A stretch of 64,000 nt of DNA from JBOGVZ01 sp050692985. GTDB taxonomy: Bacteria; Actinomycetota; UBA4738; CALAEC01. This document shows positions 53,087 through 61,276 of this stretch, in pieces (the first letter of the stretch is position 1; every line of letters begins with the position of its first letter). The notes below the pieces were generated by a model, which had not been told where the DNA came from, did not search any database, and was given only the letters and a program-made list of their open reading frames with translations. The stretch spans positions 87,290-151,289 of the forward strand of contig JBOGVZ010000061.1 in NCBI GenBank assembly GCA_050692985.1, given 5' to 3'. Made by a program: the position numbers and the translations under genes.

Positions 53087-54532
53087 ATGCGCGCGATCGA
53101 CCGACGCACCTTCCTGCGGCAGGGGCTCTCGGCGGCGGCCGGGGTCGCCACCCTGGCCGGACCCTTCCGGGGGATGATCGCCCGGGCGGCGATGGCCTCG
53201 CCCACGATCTCCAACGAGGCCGGGTACGGCCCGCTGATGCCCGTGCCCGACCTGCGTGACGGCGTGGTCCGGCTTCACCTGCCGGAGGGCTTCGCCTACC
53301 GCTCCTTCAGCTACACGGGCGAGGTCATGGACGACGGCGTGACGGTCCCCGGGCGCCACGACGGGATGGCGGCGTTCCCCTCGGGCCCCGGCCGCTACCG
53401 CCTGGTCCGCAACCAGGAGATCAACGGGCCCGGGACGGCCTTCGGTGACCTCGACAAGGCCTACGACCCGGCCGCACGGGGGGGGACGACCACGCTGGAG
53501 GTGAACCCGACGGCCGAGCAGGTGCGCTCGTGGGTGAGCCTCAACGGCACCCAGATGAACTGCGCCGGCGGCCCCATGCCGTGGGGTTCGTGGATCACCT
53601 GTGAAGAGACCGTGAACGGCCCCGACGTGGGCCCGGACTTCACCGGGGCGTCGAACCGGCCCCTCAAGCGGCCCCACGGGTACATCTTCGAGGTGCCGTC
53701 GAGCTGGGGCCGCGGCCAGTACCAGCAGGTGCGGCCGATCAAGAGCGCCGGCCGGTTCGCCCACGAGGCCGTGGCCCTCGACCCGGCCACCGGGTTCCTG
53801 TACCTGACCGAGGACAACTTCGGGTTCCCCTCGGGGTTCTACCGGTACAGCAGCCGCCAGAACCCGATGGACGTGGGACAGCTGAGCGACCGCGGCATCC
53901 TGGAGATGCTGGCCGTGGTGGGCGAGCCGAACGCCGAGCTGCACACCGGACGAACGGTCGGCGAGACGCTCGAGGTGTCGTGGGTGGAGATCCCCGACCC
54001 GGACCCCACGTTCACGGGGACCCCGTCGAACGACGAGGCGATCCAGGCGGTGAGCCGGCAGGGGCTCGACCAGGGCGCGGCGATCTGGAGCCGGCTGGAG
54101 GGGATCCACTACGGGGGCGGCATCGTGTACATCGTCTCCACCCAGGGCGGTGACTCCACCGACGGGGGCCCCAGCGGAGGGTTCGGGCGGGGCTACGGCC
54201 AGGTCTGGGCCCACGACCCGGCGGCCGCGACGATCACGCTCCTGTTCGAGTCCCCGGGCAAGGAGGTCCTGGAGCTGCCGGACAACGCCGAGGTCAGCCC
54301 TCAGGGCTCCGTGTTGCTGAACGAGGATGGACCGGTGGAGAACTTCCTCCGCGGCCTGACGCCCGACGGCGAGCTGTTCGACTTCGCCATGAACGCCATC
54401 GAGGGCCGGATGGCGGAGGAGTTCGCCGGCTCCACGTTCAGCTCCGACGGCCGGGTGCTGTTCGTGAACATCCAGGCCGCGTCGGCGCTGACGTTCGCGA
54501 TCTGGGGCCCGTGGGAGGCCGGTCCCCTGTAG
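53087..54532 (+). CDS. PhoX-like phosphatase (Tat-exported)
   Basis: 481 residues. A twin-arginine signal (DRRTFLRQGLSAAAGVATLA) is followed by PhoX/DUF839 features: RLVRNQEINGPGTAF, NCAGGPMPWGSWITCEETVN, GRFAHEAVALDPATGFLYLT and EDNFGFPSGFYRYS, then LEGIHYGGGIVYIVSTQGGD. PhoX enzymes are Ca/Fe-dependent alkaline phosphatases; some DUF839 members have other or no known activity. The ATG is 14 bp after a GGGGG run. It stands alone on the plus strand. Confidence 0.8.
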   Translation: MRAIDRRTFLRQGLSAAAGVATLAGPFRGMIARAAMASPTISNEAGYGPLMPVPDLRDGVVRLHLPEGFAYRSFSYTGEVMDDGVTVPGRHDGMAAFPSGPGRYRLVRNQEINGPGTAFGDLDKAYDPAARGGTTTLEVNPTAEQVRSWVSLNGTQMNCAGGPMPWGSWITCEETVNGPDVGPDFTGASNRPLKRPHGYIFEVPSSWGRGQYQQVRPIKSAGRFAHEAVALDPATGFLYLTEDNFGFPSGFYRYSSRQNPMDVGQLSDRGILEMLAVVGEPNAELHTGRTVGETLEVSWVEIPDPDPTFTGTPSNDEAIQAVSRQGLDQGAAIWSRLEGIHYGGGIVYIVSTQGGDSTDGGPSGGFGRGYGQVWAHDPAAATITLLFESPGKEVLELPDNAEVSPQGSVLLNEDGPVENFLRGLTPDGELFDFAMNAIEGRMAEEFAGSTFSSDGRVLFVNIQAASALTFAIWGPWEAGPL

Positions 54533-54546
54533 GTCTCCGAGGGCGG

Positions 54547-54912
54547 TTAGAGCTCGCGGTCCCCGGCCACCCGTGAGACGGCCTCGTCCACACCGGGCGA
54601 TACGGGGACCAGCCTGGCGATGTCGGTCAGCTCCAGGACCCGGCGGATCGGCCCCTGCGCCGTCACGACGAGCGCCACCCGCTGGCGGCGCAGCCGAAGC
54701 CGCTGCCCCAGGGCGATGACCAGCCGGATGCCGGCGCTGTCGAGGTAGGTGACGTCGGAAAGATCCACGACCATACCCACGGCGGTGTTGGGAACGGCCT
54801 CCCCCATCTTTCGCTCGAGGGCTTCCGCGTTGGACATGTCGATCTCCCCGCGGACCCGGGCGATCACCACCCCCTCCCGCTCGGTGATGGCCACCGTGGC
54901 CAGGGTGCTCAT
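54547..54912 (-). CDS. STAS-domain anti-sigma factor antagonist
   Basis: 121 residues, with VVIARVRGEIDMSNAEALER and the phosphorylatable-serine motif VVDLSDVTYLDSAGIRLVIA (DSAG). Such proteins bind RsbW-like kinases when unphosphorylated and release a sigma factor or other target. ATG 54912 overlaps the stop of the PP2C-HATPase gene (ATGA), so regulator and antagonist are made together. Confidence 0.9.
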   Translation of the reverse strand: MSTLATVAITEREGVVIARVRGEIDMSNAEALERKMGEAVPNTAVGMVVDLSDVTYLDSAGIRLVIALGQRLRLRRQRVALVVTAQGPIRRVLELTDIARLVPVSPGVDEAVSRVAGDREL

Positions 54913-57369
54913 CCGCCCACCGCGCGCTGGAGCGAGCGTCGCATCCGCACCTCGGTGCCCTCATCGGACGGAGTGACCGTGACGGCGTCCATCACGCCCT
55001 CGATCAGTCGGATCCCTCGGCCCCGCCCGTCGCCGCGCCGCGGCCTCCACGCGCCGAAGTCCCGCACGATCAGCTCGACCTCGCCGGCTCCCAGGCTGGC
55101 CTCGATCTGCACGCTGCTCTCGAACGGGGCCGTAGGCGTGCTCCATCGCGTTGGCGCACGCCTCGCTGCAGGCCAGCACGACCTCGTAGATCTCCTCCTC
55201 GCGGGCCCCCCTGGCACCCAGCCACCGAGCCAGGGCCCGGCGTGCGGGCGCCAGCTCCCGAGGGTCGGCCAGGATGGTCAACCGGAGGCGGTCCGGCGGC
55301 TCCTTGAACGAGACCGCCAGCAGGGCCACGTCGTCCTCCGGCATCTCCGGCAGCAACCTGGCCACGAGGTGGTCGAGCAGGCCGGCCGAGGACGTCGCGG
55401 CATCCTCCGCGGCCTCCCGAAGCGCCGCCATCCCCCGGTCGATGGAAGCCCCCTCCTCTCCACGATCCCGTCGGTGTACAGCATCAGCGTGGAGCCGGGC
55501 TCCATGCGGGCCTCGGTCTCCTGTCGGTGGACCCCGGGGGCCACGCCCAGCGGAAGCGAGGGCGGCGCATCGAGGAACGAGGCGGTTCCGTCCGGGCCGA
55601 TGACCAGCGGGGGCGGGTGTCCGGCGCTCACGGTTCGGATCTCGCCGGTGGCGGGATCGCACATGACGCAGACCACGGTGGCCATCTGGGAGGGATCGAT
55701 GCGGCGGAGGAGATGGTCGAGGCGGTCGACGAGGCCGGGAGGATCCTCGGCCGCCAGCGCGTGGGCCCGGGCGGCCATCCGAAGCTGGCCCATCACCACC
55801 GCGGCCTCCAGCCCCCGGCCCAGGACGTCTCCCACGGTGACCACCAGCCGACCATCGGCCAGCTCCACCACGTCGTACCAGTCGCCGCCCACCTCGACCC
55901 CCCACCCCGGGGCCACGTAGCGGGCGGACAGCTCGATCGTGTCGTTCGCCGGGAGCTCCTTCGGCAGGAACGCCCGCTGGAGCGTCTCGGCGATCTCGTG
56001 CTCCCGTTCGTAGCGGGCCCGCTCGGTGATGTCCTGGACCGTCCCCACCATCCGGGCCGGCTGCCTCTCCCCGTCGAAGAACAGCTTGGCCCGGCCCAGG
56101 AGGACCCGTTCCTCGCCGTCCGGCCTCACGATGCGGTACTCCAGGTCGGGCAGGACCTCCTGCCGGTCGCGGAATGCCCGCTCGATGTTGCCGCGGATGC
56201 GCTCCACGTCCCCGGGGACGACGAGCTCGATGGCCTTGTCGAACGTCAGCTCGAACTCCCGGGGCCGGTAGCCGTGGATCCTGTACATCTCGTCGGACCA
56301 CACCACCCGACCCCCGGCGATGTCCCATTCCCAGCTCCCCAGGCCGGCGATCCGCTGGGCCTCCCCGAGCTGCTGGTTGGCCTCCGACAGGTCGGAGGTG
56401 CGTTCCCGGACCCGGTCCTCGAGATGGGCCCGGGCACGTTCCAGGGCCTCGCGGGCCCGGAGCCGCTCCGTGACGAGCGCGGCGAAGAAGAACGACGTGA
56501 GGGCCACCGCCAGGTTGAACGCCTGGAGGATGAGCATCCGGTCCGACAGGACGGTGCCGGCGAACGGGCCCTCGACCCGCACGGCGGCCCAGGTGGCCAG
56601 CACCGAGATCAGCAGGGCCCCCGGTGCCGCGCCGGGCAGCTGGAGGCGCCACGCCGCCAGCCCCAGGAACGGCAGCACCATGAACAGGAGCGGGATCGTG
56701 CTTCCGAGCACCAGGACCCCCACGGCCGCCAGCACGACGAACAGGCCGAGCGCCTCGGCTCGACGCGGCCACCCCTTCCACGGGGGGTGGAGCAGGAGCG
56801 GCAAGCTGAGGAGGAAGGGGGCCACCACCAGGACCCCCCATGGCGTCCCCGGCCCACCACACCGACCACGCCGGGATGACCTCATCGCGGGGGATGCTCC
56901 CGGAGAGGACCAGGGCGGCCGTCCCCACCGTGGCGCTCAGCATGGTGCTCACGGGGGCCGCCACCACGATGGCCACCGCGTCCCGGACCCGGTCGATCTC
57001 CGTCCGGAACCGGAACCGGGAGAGCAGGGTGGCGGCCACCAGGGGGGCCATTGTGTTCCCGGCAGCGGTCGCCGCGGCGGCCGGCAGAGGTTCGATGGGG
57101 GCGTTCACCAGGAAGGCGGCCAGGGCCACCCCCGGCCACATCCTCCGTCCGAACACCAGGAACGCCACCACGGCGATGCCGGCCGGCGGCCACAGCGGGG
57201 TGACGTTCTCCCTCACCAGGGCCAGCCGCAGGCTCAGCCGGGCGGCCACGTAGTACGCCAGCCCCAGGAGGAGGAGGCGAGCCAGGTCGGCCAGGAGCGG
57301 GCGTGAGAGGCGGATCCTCCGGCCGGACCTCCCGATCGCCTCGCCCCTTCCCATCGCGGAGTCCGGCAT
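54909..57369 (-). CDS. MASE1-PAS-PP2C(SpoIIE)-HATPase sensory regulator, three apparent frameshifts
   Basis: About 820 residues over shifting frames. A MASE1-type membrane sensor (VTPLWPPAGIAVVAFLVFGR) is followed by further helices, a coiled coil (ERARAHLEDRVRERTSDLSE), a PAS domain (GSWEWDIAGGRVVWSDEMYR), a PP2C/SpoIIE phosphatase (GGDWYDVVELADGRLVVTVG, YTDGIVER) and an RsbW-like HATPase (VVLACSEACANAMEHAYGP). Breaks lie at a C6 run (56834-56839), a C5 run (55449-55453) and a G4 run (55126-55129). It combines kinase and phosphatase for the STAS partner downstream. The start (ATG 57369 or 57354) is uncertain. Confidence 0.75.
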
Positions 57370-57479
57370 CGGACCTGCCGGCTCCCTCCGCCGGAAGGGT
57401 ACCGCAGCCCACTCAGGTAGGAGCGAGCGGCATCCCTCGAGTCCCGTCACTCACCGGGTGGGCCCGTATCCTGGGGGGC

Positions 57480-57571
57480 GGAGGCGAATGGGCGCCTGGT
57501 GGGCCCCCCGGTCTTCAAAACCGGTGAGCCGGCGAAAGCTGGCTGGCGGGTTCGATTCCCGTCCGCCTCCG
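57480..57571 (+). tRNA. selC: tRNA-Sec (selenocysteine, anticodon TCA)
   Basis: The anticodon arm CCGGTCTTCAAAACCGG carries loop TTCAAAA with anticodon TCA. The gene has an acceptor GGAGGCG/CGCCTCC, an extended D-arm, a long variable arm (GCCGGC-GAAA-GCTGGC) and T-loop TTCGATT. Length and extra arm are those of selC; the 3' end (GCTA) does not encode CCA. The eighth acceptor pair is A-C mismatched. It implies selenoprotein synthesis in this organism. The 3' end is the probable attachment site of the adjoining island. Confidence 0.92.
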
Positions 57572-57668
57572 CTACCGGATAGGTGTCCTGACGTTGGGTT
57601 TCGGGGACGAGCGGGGTCGTCGTCGACGCGAAAGAAGGAGTCGATCGGCGGCCGGATATCCGCTCAAC

Positions 57669-57748
57669 CGGACAAGTCTTCGCGAGTTTTCGCGGACACA
57701 GAACCGCACGAGTCTTGCCCGGGGAACCGGAGCCGCAACACTTGTCCG
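57669..57748. repeat. Inverted repeat CGGACAAGT/ACTTGTCCG between selC and integrase
   Basis: CGGACAAGT (57669-57677) and ACTTGTCCG (57740-57748) are perfect inverted copies 62 bp apart, just before the integrase ribosome site. They may be recombinase or excisionase arm sites, or operator half-sites. The rest of the 205-bp gap contains no gene. Confidence 0.45.
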
Positions 57749-57776
57749 CCGTCCTCCCGAGGGAAGGAGGACACCC

Positions 57777-58729
57777 ATGGTCAGGATCCCGACGGACCCG
57801 CTGGCGGTCCGGGAGGACACCCTCCAGGACCTGCGGGAGGAGTTCCTGGTCCGCTGCCACGCCAAGAACCTGAGCCCGCGGACCATCGAGTGGTATGCGA
57901 AGCACACCGAGCTCTTCATCGAGTGGTGCCGGGAGCGAGGGCTGACGGCGCCGGCCCAGCTCTCGACGACCCTGCTCGAGGAGTACCTGATCGAGGCGAG
58001 GGCAGCCGGCCGGACACCCAACACCGTCCGCGGCTACGCCCAGACGCTGAAGACGCTGAGCCGGTTCGGGCACAAGAAGGGGCTGATCCCCGGAACATCA
58101 CCGCCGACTTCGAGATGCCCAAGGTGCCTCAGGTCATCGTCCAGACGTTCTCCGAGGACCAGCTCCGCGCGCTGCTGAGGAAGCCGGACACAAGGAGGTG
58201 GCTCGGGATACGCGACCGGGCCATCCTGCTGACTTTCCTCGACACGCTGGTCCGGGTGTCGGAGCTCGTCGGGGTCAACGCCGAGGACGTGGATCTGAAG
58301 ACCCGGACCATGAGGGTGATGGGCAAGGGGGCCAAGCAGCGGGACCTACCGTTGGGGCAGACCGTAACCCAGGCCCTCCGCCGGTATCAGCGGCTGCTTG
58401 AGGACCTTCGGCCGGAGGACCCGTTCTTCGTCAGCCGCTATGGCGAGCGGATCAGCCGGAAGTCGGTCCACGAACTGGTCGCCGGGTACGGGAAGGCGGC
58501 CGGGGTCGAGGGAGTTCGGTGCTCCCCCCACACCCTGCGGCACACGGGGGCCAAGCGGTTCATCCTCGCCGGCGGCGACGTGTTCACCTTGCAGAAGCTC
58601 CTGGGCCACACCACTCTCTATATGGTCCGCCGCTACGTGGAGCTGGCCAGCGTCGACGTCCAAGCCCAGCACCAGCGCTACAGCCCTGCCGATTCGCTAC
58701 TCCGGAAAGCGAGGGCTGCAGGAACCTGA
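57777..58729 (+). CDS. Tyrosine recombinase/integrase, apparent frameshift
   Basis: About 317 residues. The N-terminal SAM-like core-binding domain (LREEFLVRCHAKNLSPRTIE, NTVRGYAQTLKTLSRFGHKK) and the catalytic domain (LTFLDTLVRVSELVGVNAED with Arg; MGKGAKQRDLPLG with Lys; SPHTLRHTGAKRF with HxxR; LLGHTTLYMVRRYVEL with His and Tyr) are complete. The frame breaks at a C4 run (58088-58091), where one C appears to be lost (GLIPRNITADFEMPK restored). A strong site, GGAAGGAGG, precedes the ATG. Its position just after selC makes it the likely integrase of the island. Confidence 0.88.
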
Positions 58730-58796
58730 AACAGGAGACACCGGAGCCGACAGGTTCGTGCCCGTCAACGCCACACCATTCACCGAGGACAAGAGG

Positions 58797-60098
58797 CTAA
58801 TTGCGCTCTCGGTAGCCCGGGGCGCAAACAGGGCAGTCCTCGCGTGCCCTTGGGGACGTCTCTTCCATAGCGATGCTCGAATCTAGACGCAGCGTCAGGG
58901 CTGTCACGCAAGGCGGTGAGGCGGACGAGGCGAGCCTGAACAGGGAGGCCGCCGCAACAACCCCCGCGAACACTGAGGTGGGGCCGATCGTCGGGATGGG
59001 CGTGGAGTCAGGACTCGACGTGCCAGGGCAGGCCGCGCAGAAGCTACCAGAGTCCGGCCAGTGACAGGACACTCGCGCGAAGGCACCCTCCGTGGAGACC
59101 ACCATGAGCGTGGCGGGCCACATCGCCTGGCACTTCGGCCTCACGCTCACGTCGTCGGCACCGCAGACGATCCACGGGGCAGTCACCCTCTCGGACACGG
59201 GGTACGAGGCCCTGTATGGAGCCAGCCCCCCGTTAGCCTGTCCGACCGAGATGCTTGCCTTCCCCAAACCGACGTCCTCAACGAAGGACAAGATCGAGCG
59301 GTTAAGGTCTGGCTCATCGAGGTCCTTTGGATCGAACACTCGGCCGCTCAACTGAAGACCAGGGACTGCCGCCAAGACAGCCAGGGCTGCCTGGGTAACC
59401 GCACCAGCTCCGATCCAGTCGATGACAGGGAGCGCCATGCCCTCCAGGGGCGGCCCGGGGTCCAGCGAGCCGGGTGCCCACAGATTCAGCCGCGTATCTC
59501 CGGTTGGTGCCGCGTCCCACTCGAACCGGCGGCCGGCGGTTGCCCCAAGCGCGGCAGTGCTCCTGGCCCAGGCCCGGACCACCTCAGCGCCGGCACAGCA
59601 TGCGCCGCCGTAGGCAGCTACGGCGTTGGCCGGGGCGGTCGAAGGTCCCATCGCGGCATGCCCGAGCTGGACCTGCCAGCCGTCGGCTCGTAGGAAGATC
59701 TCCAGAGACTCCTCGGGCCCTTGGATGAGGACCGAGAGCCCGCCGTCGTCACTAGGCATGTGGAGATCTGGCTCAATCTCCAAGCCCCCTCCCAAAGTGG
59801 CGATAGCCTCCTCGAGGGTCGCCCCCTTGTAGGGGGCGACTGCCGCGAACATGGCAGCTGGCGGAAGCTGTACTCCGGCCCGGATGGGGAGGCGGAGGAG
59901 CAGGTTGGCCAGGGCCATGGCCATGAGCTGGTCGGCGGGGGACCGGGCAGCATCGCGGGCAAGGCGGATTGTCACGCGGAGGCGGCTCGCCGCCCGCAGA
60001 AGCAGCTCGGCGTTCGGCGGGCGGCCCCAGTGGAACACCTGCTGAATGAAGCGAACGGAGCGGTCGTGCCGCTTCGGATGCGGGAGCTCGTTACTCAT
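58797..60098 (-). CDS. E1-like (ThiF/HesA-fold) ubiquitin-like protein activating enzyme
   Basis: 433 residues. The C-terminal half is a Rossmann-type adenylation domain: glycine loop DWIGAGAVTQAALAVLAAVP (res 227-246), the acidic residue after strand 2 in RVFDPKDLDEPDLNRSIL (Asp256, Asn266-Arg267) and Lys280 in DVGLGKAS. Two CxxC pairs (CAAC at 354-357; CPVC at 422-425) match the structural zinc of E1 enzymes, and Cys345 is a candidate thioester cysteine. The N-terminal 220 residues are a separate, unassigned domain. ATG 60098 lies just before the JAB stop; it is the last gene of the Ubl-JAB-E1 operon. The acceptor pathway is unknown. Confidence 0.8.
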   Translation of the reverse strand: MSNELPHPKRHDRSVRFIQQVFHWGRPPNAELLLRAASRLRVTIRLARDAARSPADQLMAMALANLLLRLPIRAGVQLPPAAMFAAVAPYKGATLEEAIATLGGGLEIEPDLHMPSDDGGLSVLIQGPEESLEIFLRADGWQVQLGHAAMGPSTAPANAVAAYGGACCAGAEVVRAWARSTAALGATAGRRFEWDAAPTGDTRLNLWAPGSLDPGPPLEGMALPVIDWIGAGAVTQAALAVLAAVPGLQLSGRVFDPKDLDEPDLNRSILSFVEDVGLGKASISVGQANGGLAPYRASYPVSERVTAPWIVCGADDVSVRPKCQAMWPATLMVVSTEGAFARVSCHWPDSGSFCAACPGTSSPDSTPIPTIGPTSVFAGVVAAASLFRLASSASPPCVTALTLRLDSSIAMEETSPRAREDCPVCAPGYRERN

Positions 60099-60540
60099 CC
60101 TCAAGGAGTAGGTACGGTTCCCACCGATCAGGAGCAAGCCACCGCCCGCCGCCCTGGTAGACGGCGAGATGAGCCCCTTTCAGCCCACGGTCCGCGTATC
60201 CGGGGAGGACCAAGGAGAGGAACCCCACGGAGTGGACCACCGGATAGTGGTCGTCCGTGCCCGAGTGAAAGGCCGTCCCGGGATGGGTGTGGACCTGGCA
60301 CACGATCATCCGCCCGGTGGAGCGGAGCTCGTCCCACACCCTGCCCAGTTCCTCCTGGTCGACCTCGGTCGACACGGCGGTAGCCTGATGGCTGGGATGG
60401 ATGTACCCGACGACCTGATCGGGGTGGCCCCGGGCGGCGGTCAGGTAGACGACACACTCCCGGCGACCCTGGCCGCAGGCCGATGCGACCTCGGAGACGG
60501 CCTTCAGGAGGCTCTGCAGGAGCTTGAGGGCCCTACGCAC
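60091..60540 (-). CDS. Prokaryotic JAB/JAMM metallopeptidase (deubiquitinase-like)
   Basis: 149 residues. The JAMM elements are Glu28 (RRECVVYLTAARG) and VCQVHTHPGTAFHSGTDD (His84, His86, Ser93, Asp96). The spacing from second His to Ser is one residue shorter than the textbook HxHPx6Sx2D, but other Prok-JAB proteins show similar loops. Such peptidases cleave after the C-terminus of ubiquitin-like proteins, for maturation or removal. GTG 60540 overlaps the stop of the Ubl gene; E1 follows directly. Confidence 0.82.
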   Translation of the reverse strand: MRRALKLLQSLLKAVSEVASACGQGRRECVVYLTAARGHPDQVVGYIHPSHQATAVSTEVDQEELGRVWDELRSTGRMIVCQVHTHPGTAFHSGTDDHYPVVHSVGFLSLVLPGYADRGLKGAHLAVYQGGGRWLAPDRWEPYLLLEDE

Positions 60541-60802
60541 GCCCCCACCCGGTGCGGGCCACGACGGGCTGGATCCGCAGGAGCGCGCCCGACTGCACGC
60601 CAGCAGCCTCGAAGCTCTGGGTCCGGTCGATGACGTTCCCATCAATGAACAGGCCCAGGTTCTGGCTCTGGGCGTCCTCCGGGCGAATCCCGAAGTGGGC
60701 GAGGGCCCGGTGCCAGGCTCCCTCGATCTGCTGCTCGGGTGGCACCTCGACGGGGAAGATCTGGCCGTTGTACTCGAACTTCACGTCGAGCTTGGTCTTC
60801 AC
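60533..60802 (-). CDS. Ubiquitin-like beta-grasp protein (DUF2604-like)
   Basis: 89 residues: KTKLDVKFEYNGQIFPVEVP, a helix (QIEGAWHRALAHFGIRPEDA), then LGLFIDGNVIDRTQSFEAAG and VQSGALLRIQPVV. This strand-strand-helix-strand-strand order and the late GALLRI strand fit ubiquitin-like folds of bacterial conjugation operons. The tail is VARTGWGRA, not a terminal Gly-Gly, so trimming by the JAB enzyme (for example after a Gly) may be needed. GTG 60802 has AAGGGAG upstream. It is the first gene of the operon and divergent from the toxin gene. Confidence 0.72.
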   Translation of the reverse strand: MKTKLDVKFEYNGQIFPVEVPPEQQIEGAWHRALAHFGIRPEDAQSQNLGLFIDGNVIDRTQSFEAAGVQSGALLRIQPVVARTGWGRA

Positions 60803-60882
60803 CTGGTTCTCCCTTCCGGATCCGGCCGGGGAGAGCCCTTGCTTCCCGCCAGTGGGCCGGTATCCTGTACCCGGAGGGTAAC

Positions 60883-60895
60883 ATAGAAGTTCTAT
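60883..60895. promoter_or_regulatory. Palindrome ATAGAA-G-TTCTAT in the divergent promoter region
   Basis: ATAGAAGTTCTAT is a perfect inverted repeat about a central base, in an AT-rich patch between the Ubl operon and the toxin-antitoxin genes. It resembles an operator for an XRE-type repressor such as the HigA-like protein. Both transcription units could be controlled from it. Confidence 0.5.
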
Positions 60896-60934
60896 ACCTT
60901 CTAGGTACATCACTTTGACGAGGACCGGCGACCC

Positions 60935-61264
60935 GTGGATCTGCTGTTCGCGACCCCAGAGCTCCAGCGTCTCTGTACCGAGCAGGTGGCCATGATCGAC
61001 CGCTGGGGCACTGGCGGCGCCGCGGTGGTTGGGCAGCGTCTCCAGGAGGTGGAAGCGGCCGACCGTCTCGCCGATCTGCGACTGCTGCCGCATTTGCGCG
61101 TGGTGGCGGATGACGACGCGGACGAGGTCATCGTGGAAGGCCGGGACGGAGTTCGACTTCGGCTCGCTCCGCGGCAGGCCAATCCAAACCGGCGGCGTGC
61201 AGCGCGGTGGCACGAAGCACAGACGGCGGTCGTCTTGGATGTCGTGTTCGGTGGCGATGAGTGA
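60935..61264 (+). CDS. HigB-like (RelE/ParE superfamily) toxin
   Basis: 109 residues: MDLLFATPELQRLCTEQVAM, IDRWGTGGAAVVGQRLQEVE, AADRLADLRLLPHLRVVADD, and IVEGRDGVRLRLAP. This follows the plan of plasmid-maintenance killer proteins of the HigB/RelE superfamily, which cleave ribosome-bound mRNA, but the final strand is less basic than usual and activity is not certain. GTG start. It precedes the HigA-like antitoxin by 12 bp, the toxin-first order of higBA. Confidence 0.68.
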   Translation: MDLLFATPELQRLCTEQVAMIDRWGTGGAAVVGQRLQEVEAADRLADLRLLPHLRVVADDDADEVIVEGRDGVRLRLAPRQANPNRRRAARWHEAQTAVVLDVVFGGDE

Positions 61265-61276
61265 GGGAGGAGAGAT

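Noticed and set aside
57594..58178. Integrase called as a 194-residue truncated protein
   Set aside because: The catalytic half is intact in the next frame after a C4 run, so a one-base indel is more plausible than a real truncation.
60533..61213. A long N-terminal extension of the ubiquitin-like protein
   Set aside because: The extension reads through the divergent promoter and the toxin gene on the opposite strand; GTG at 60802 has a clear ribosome site.
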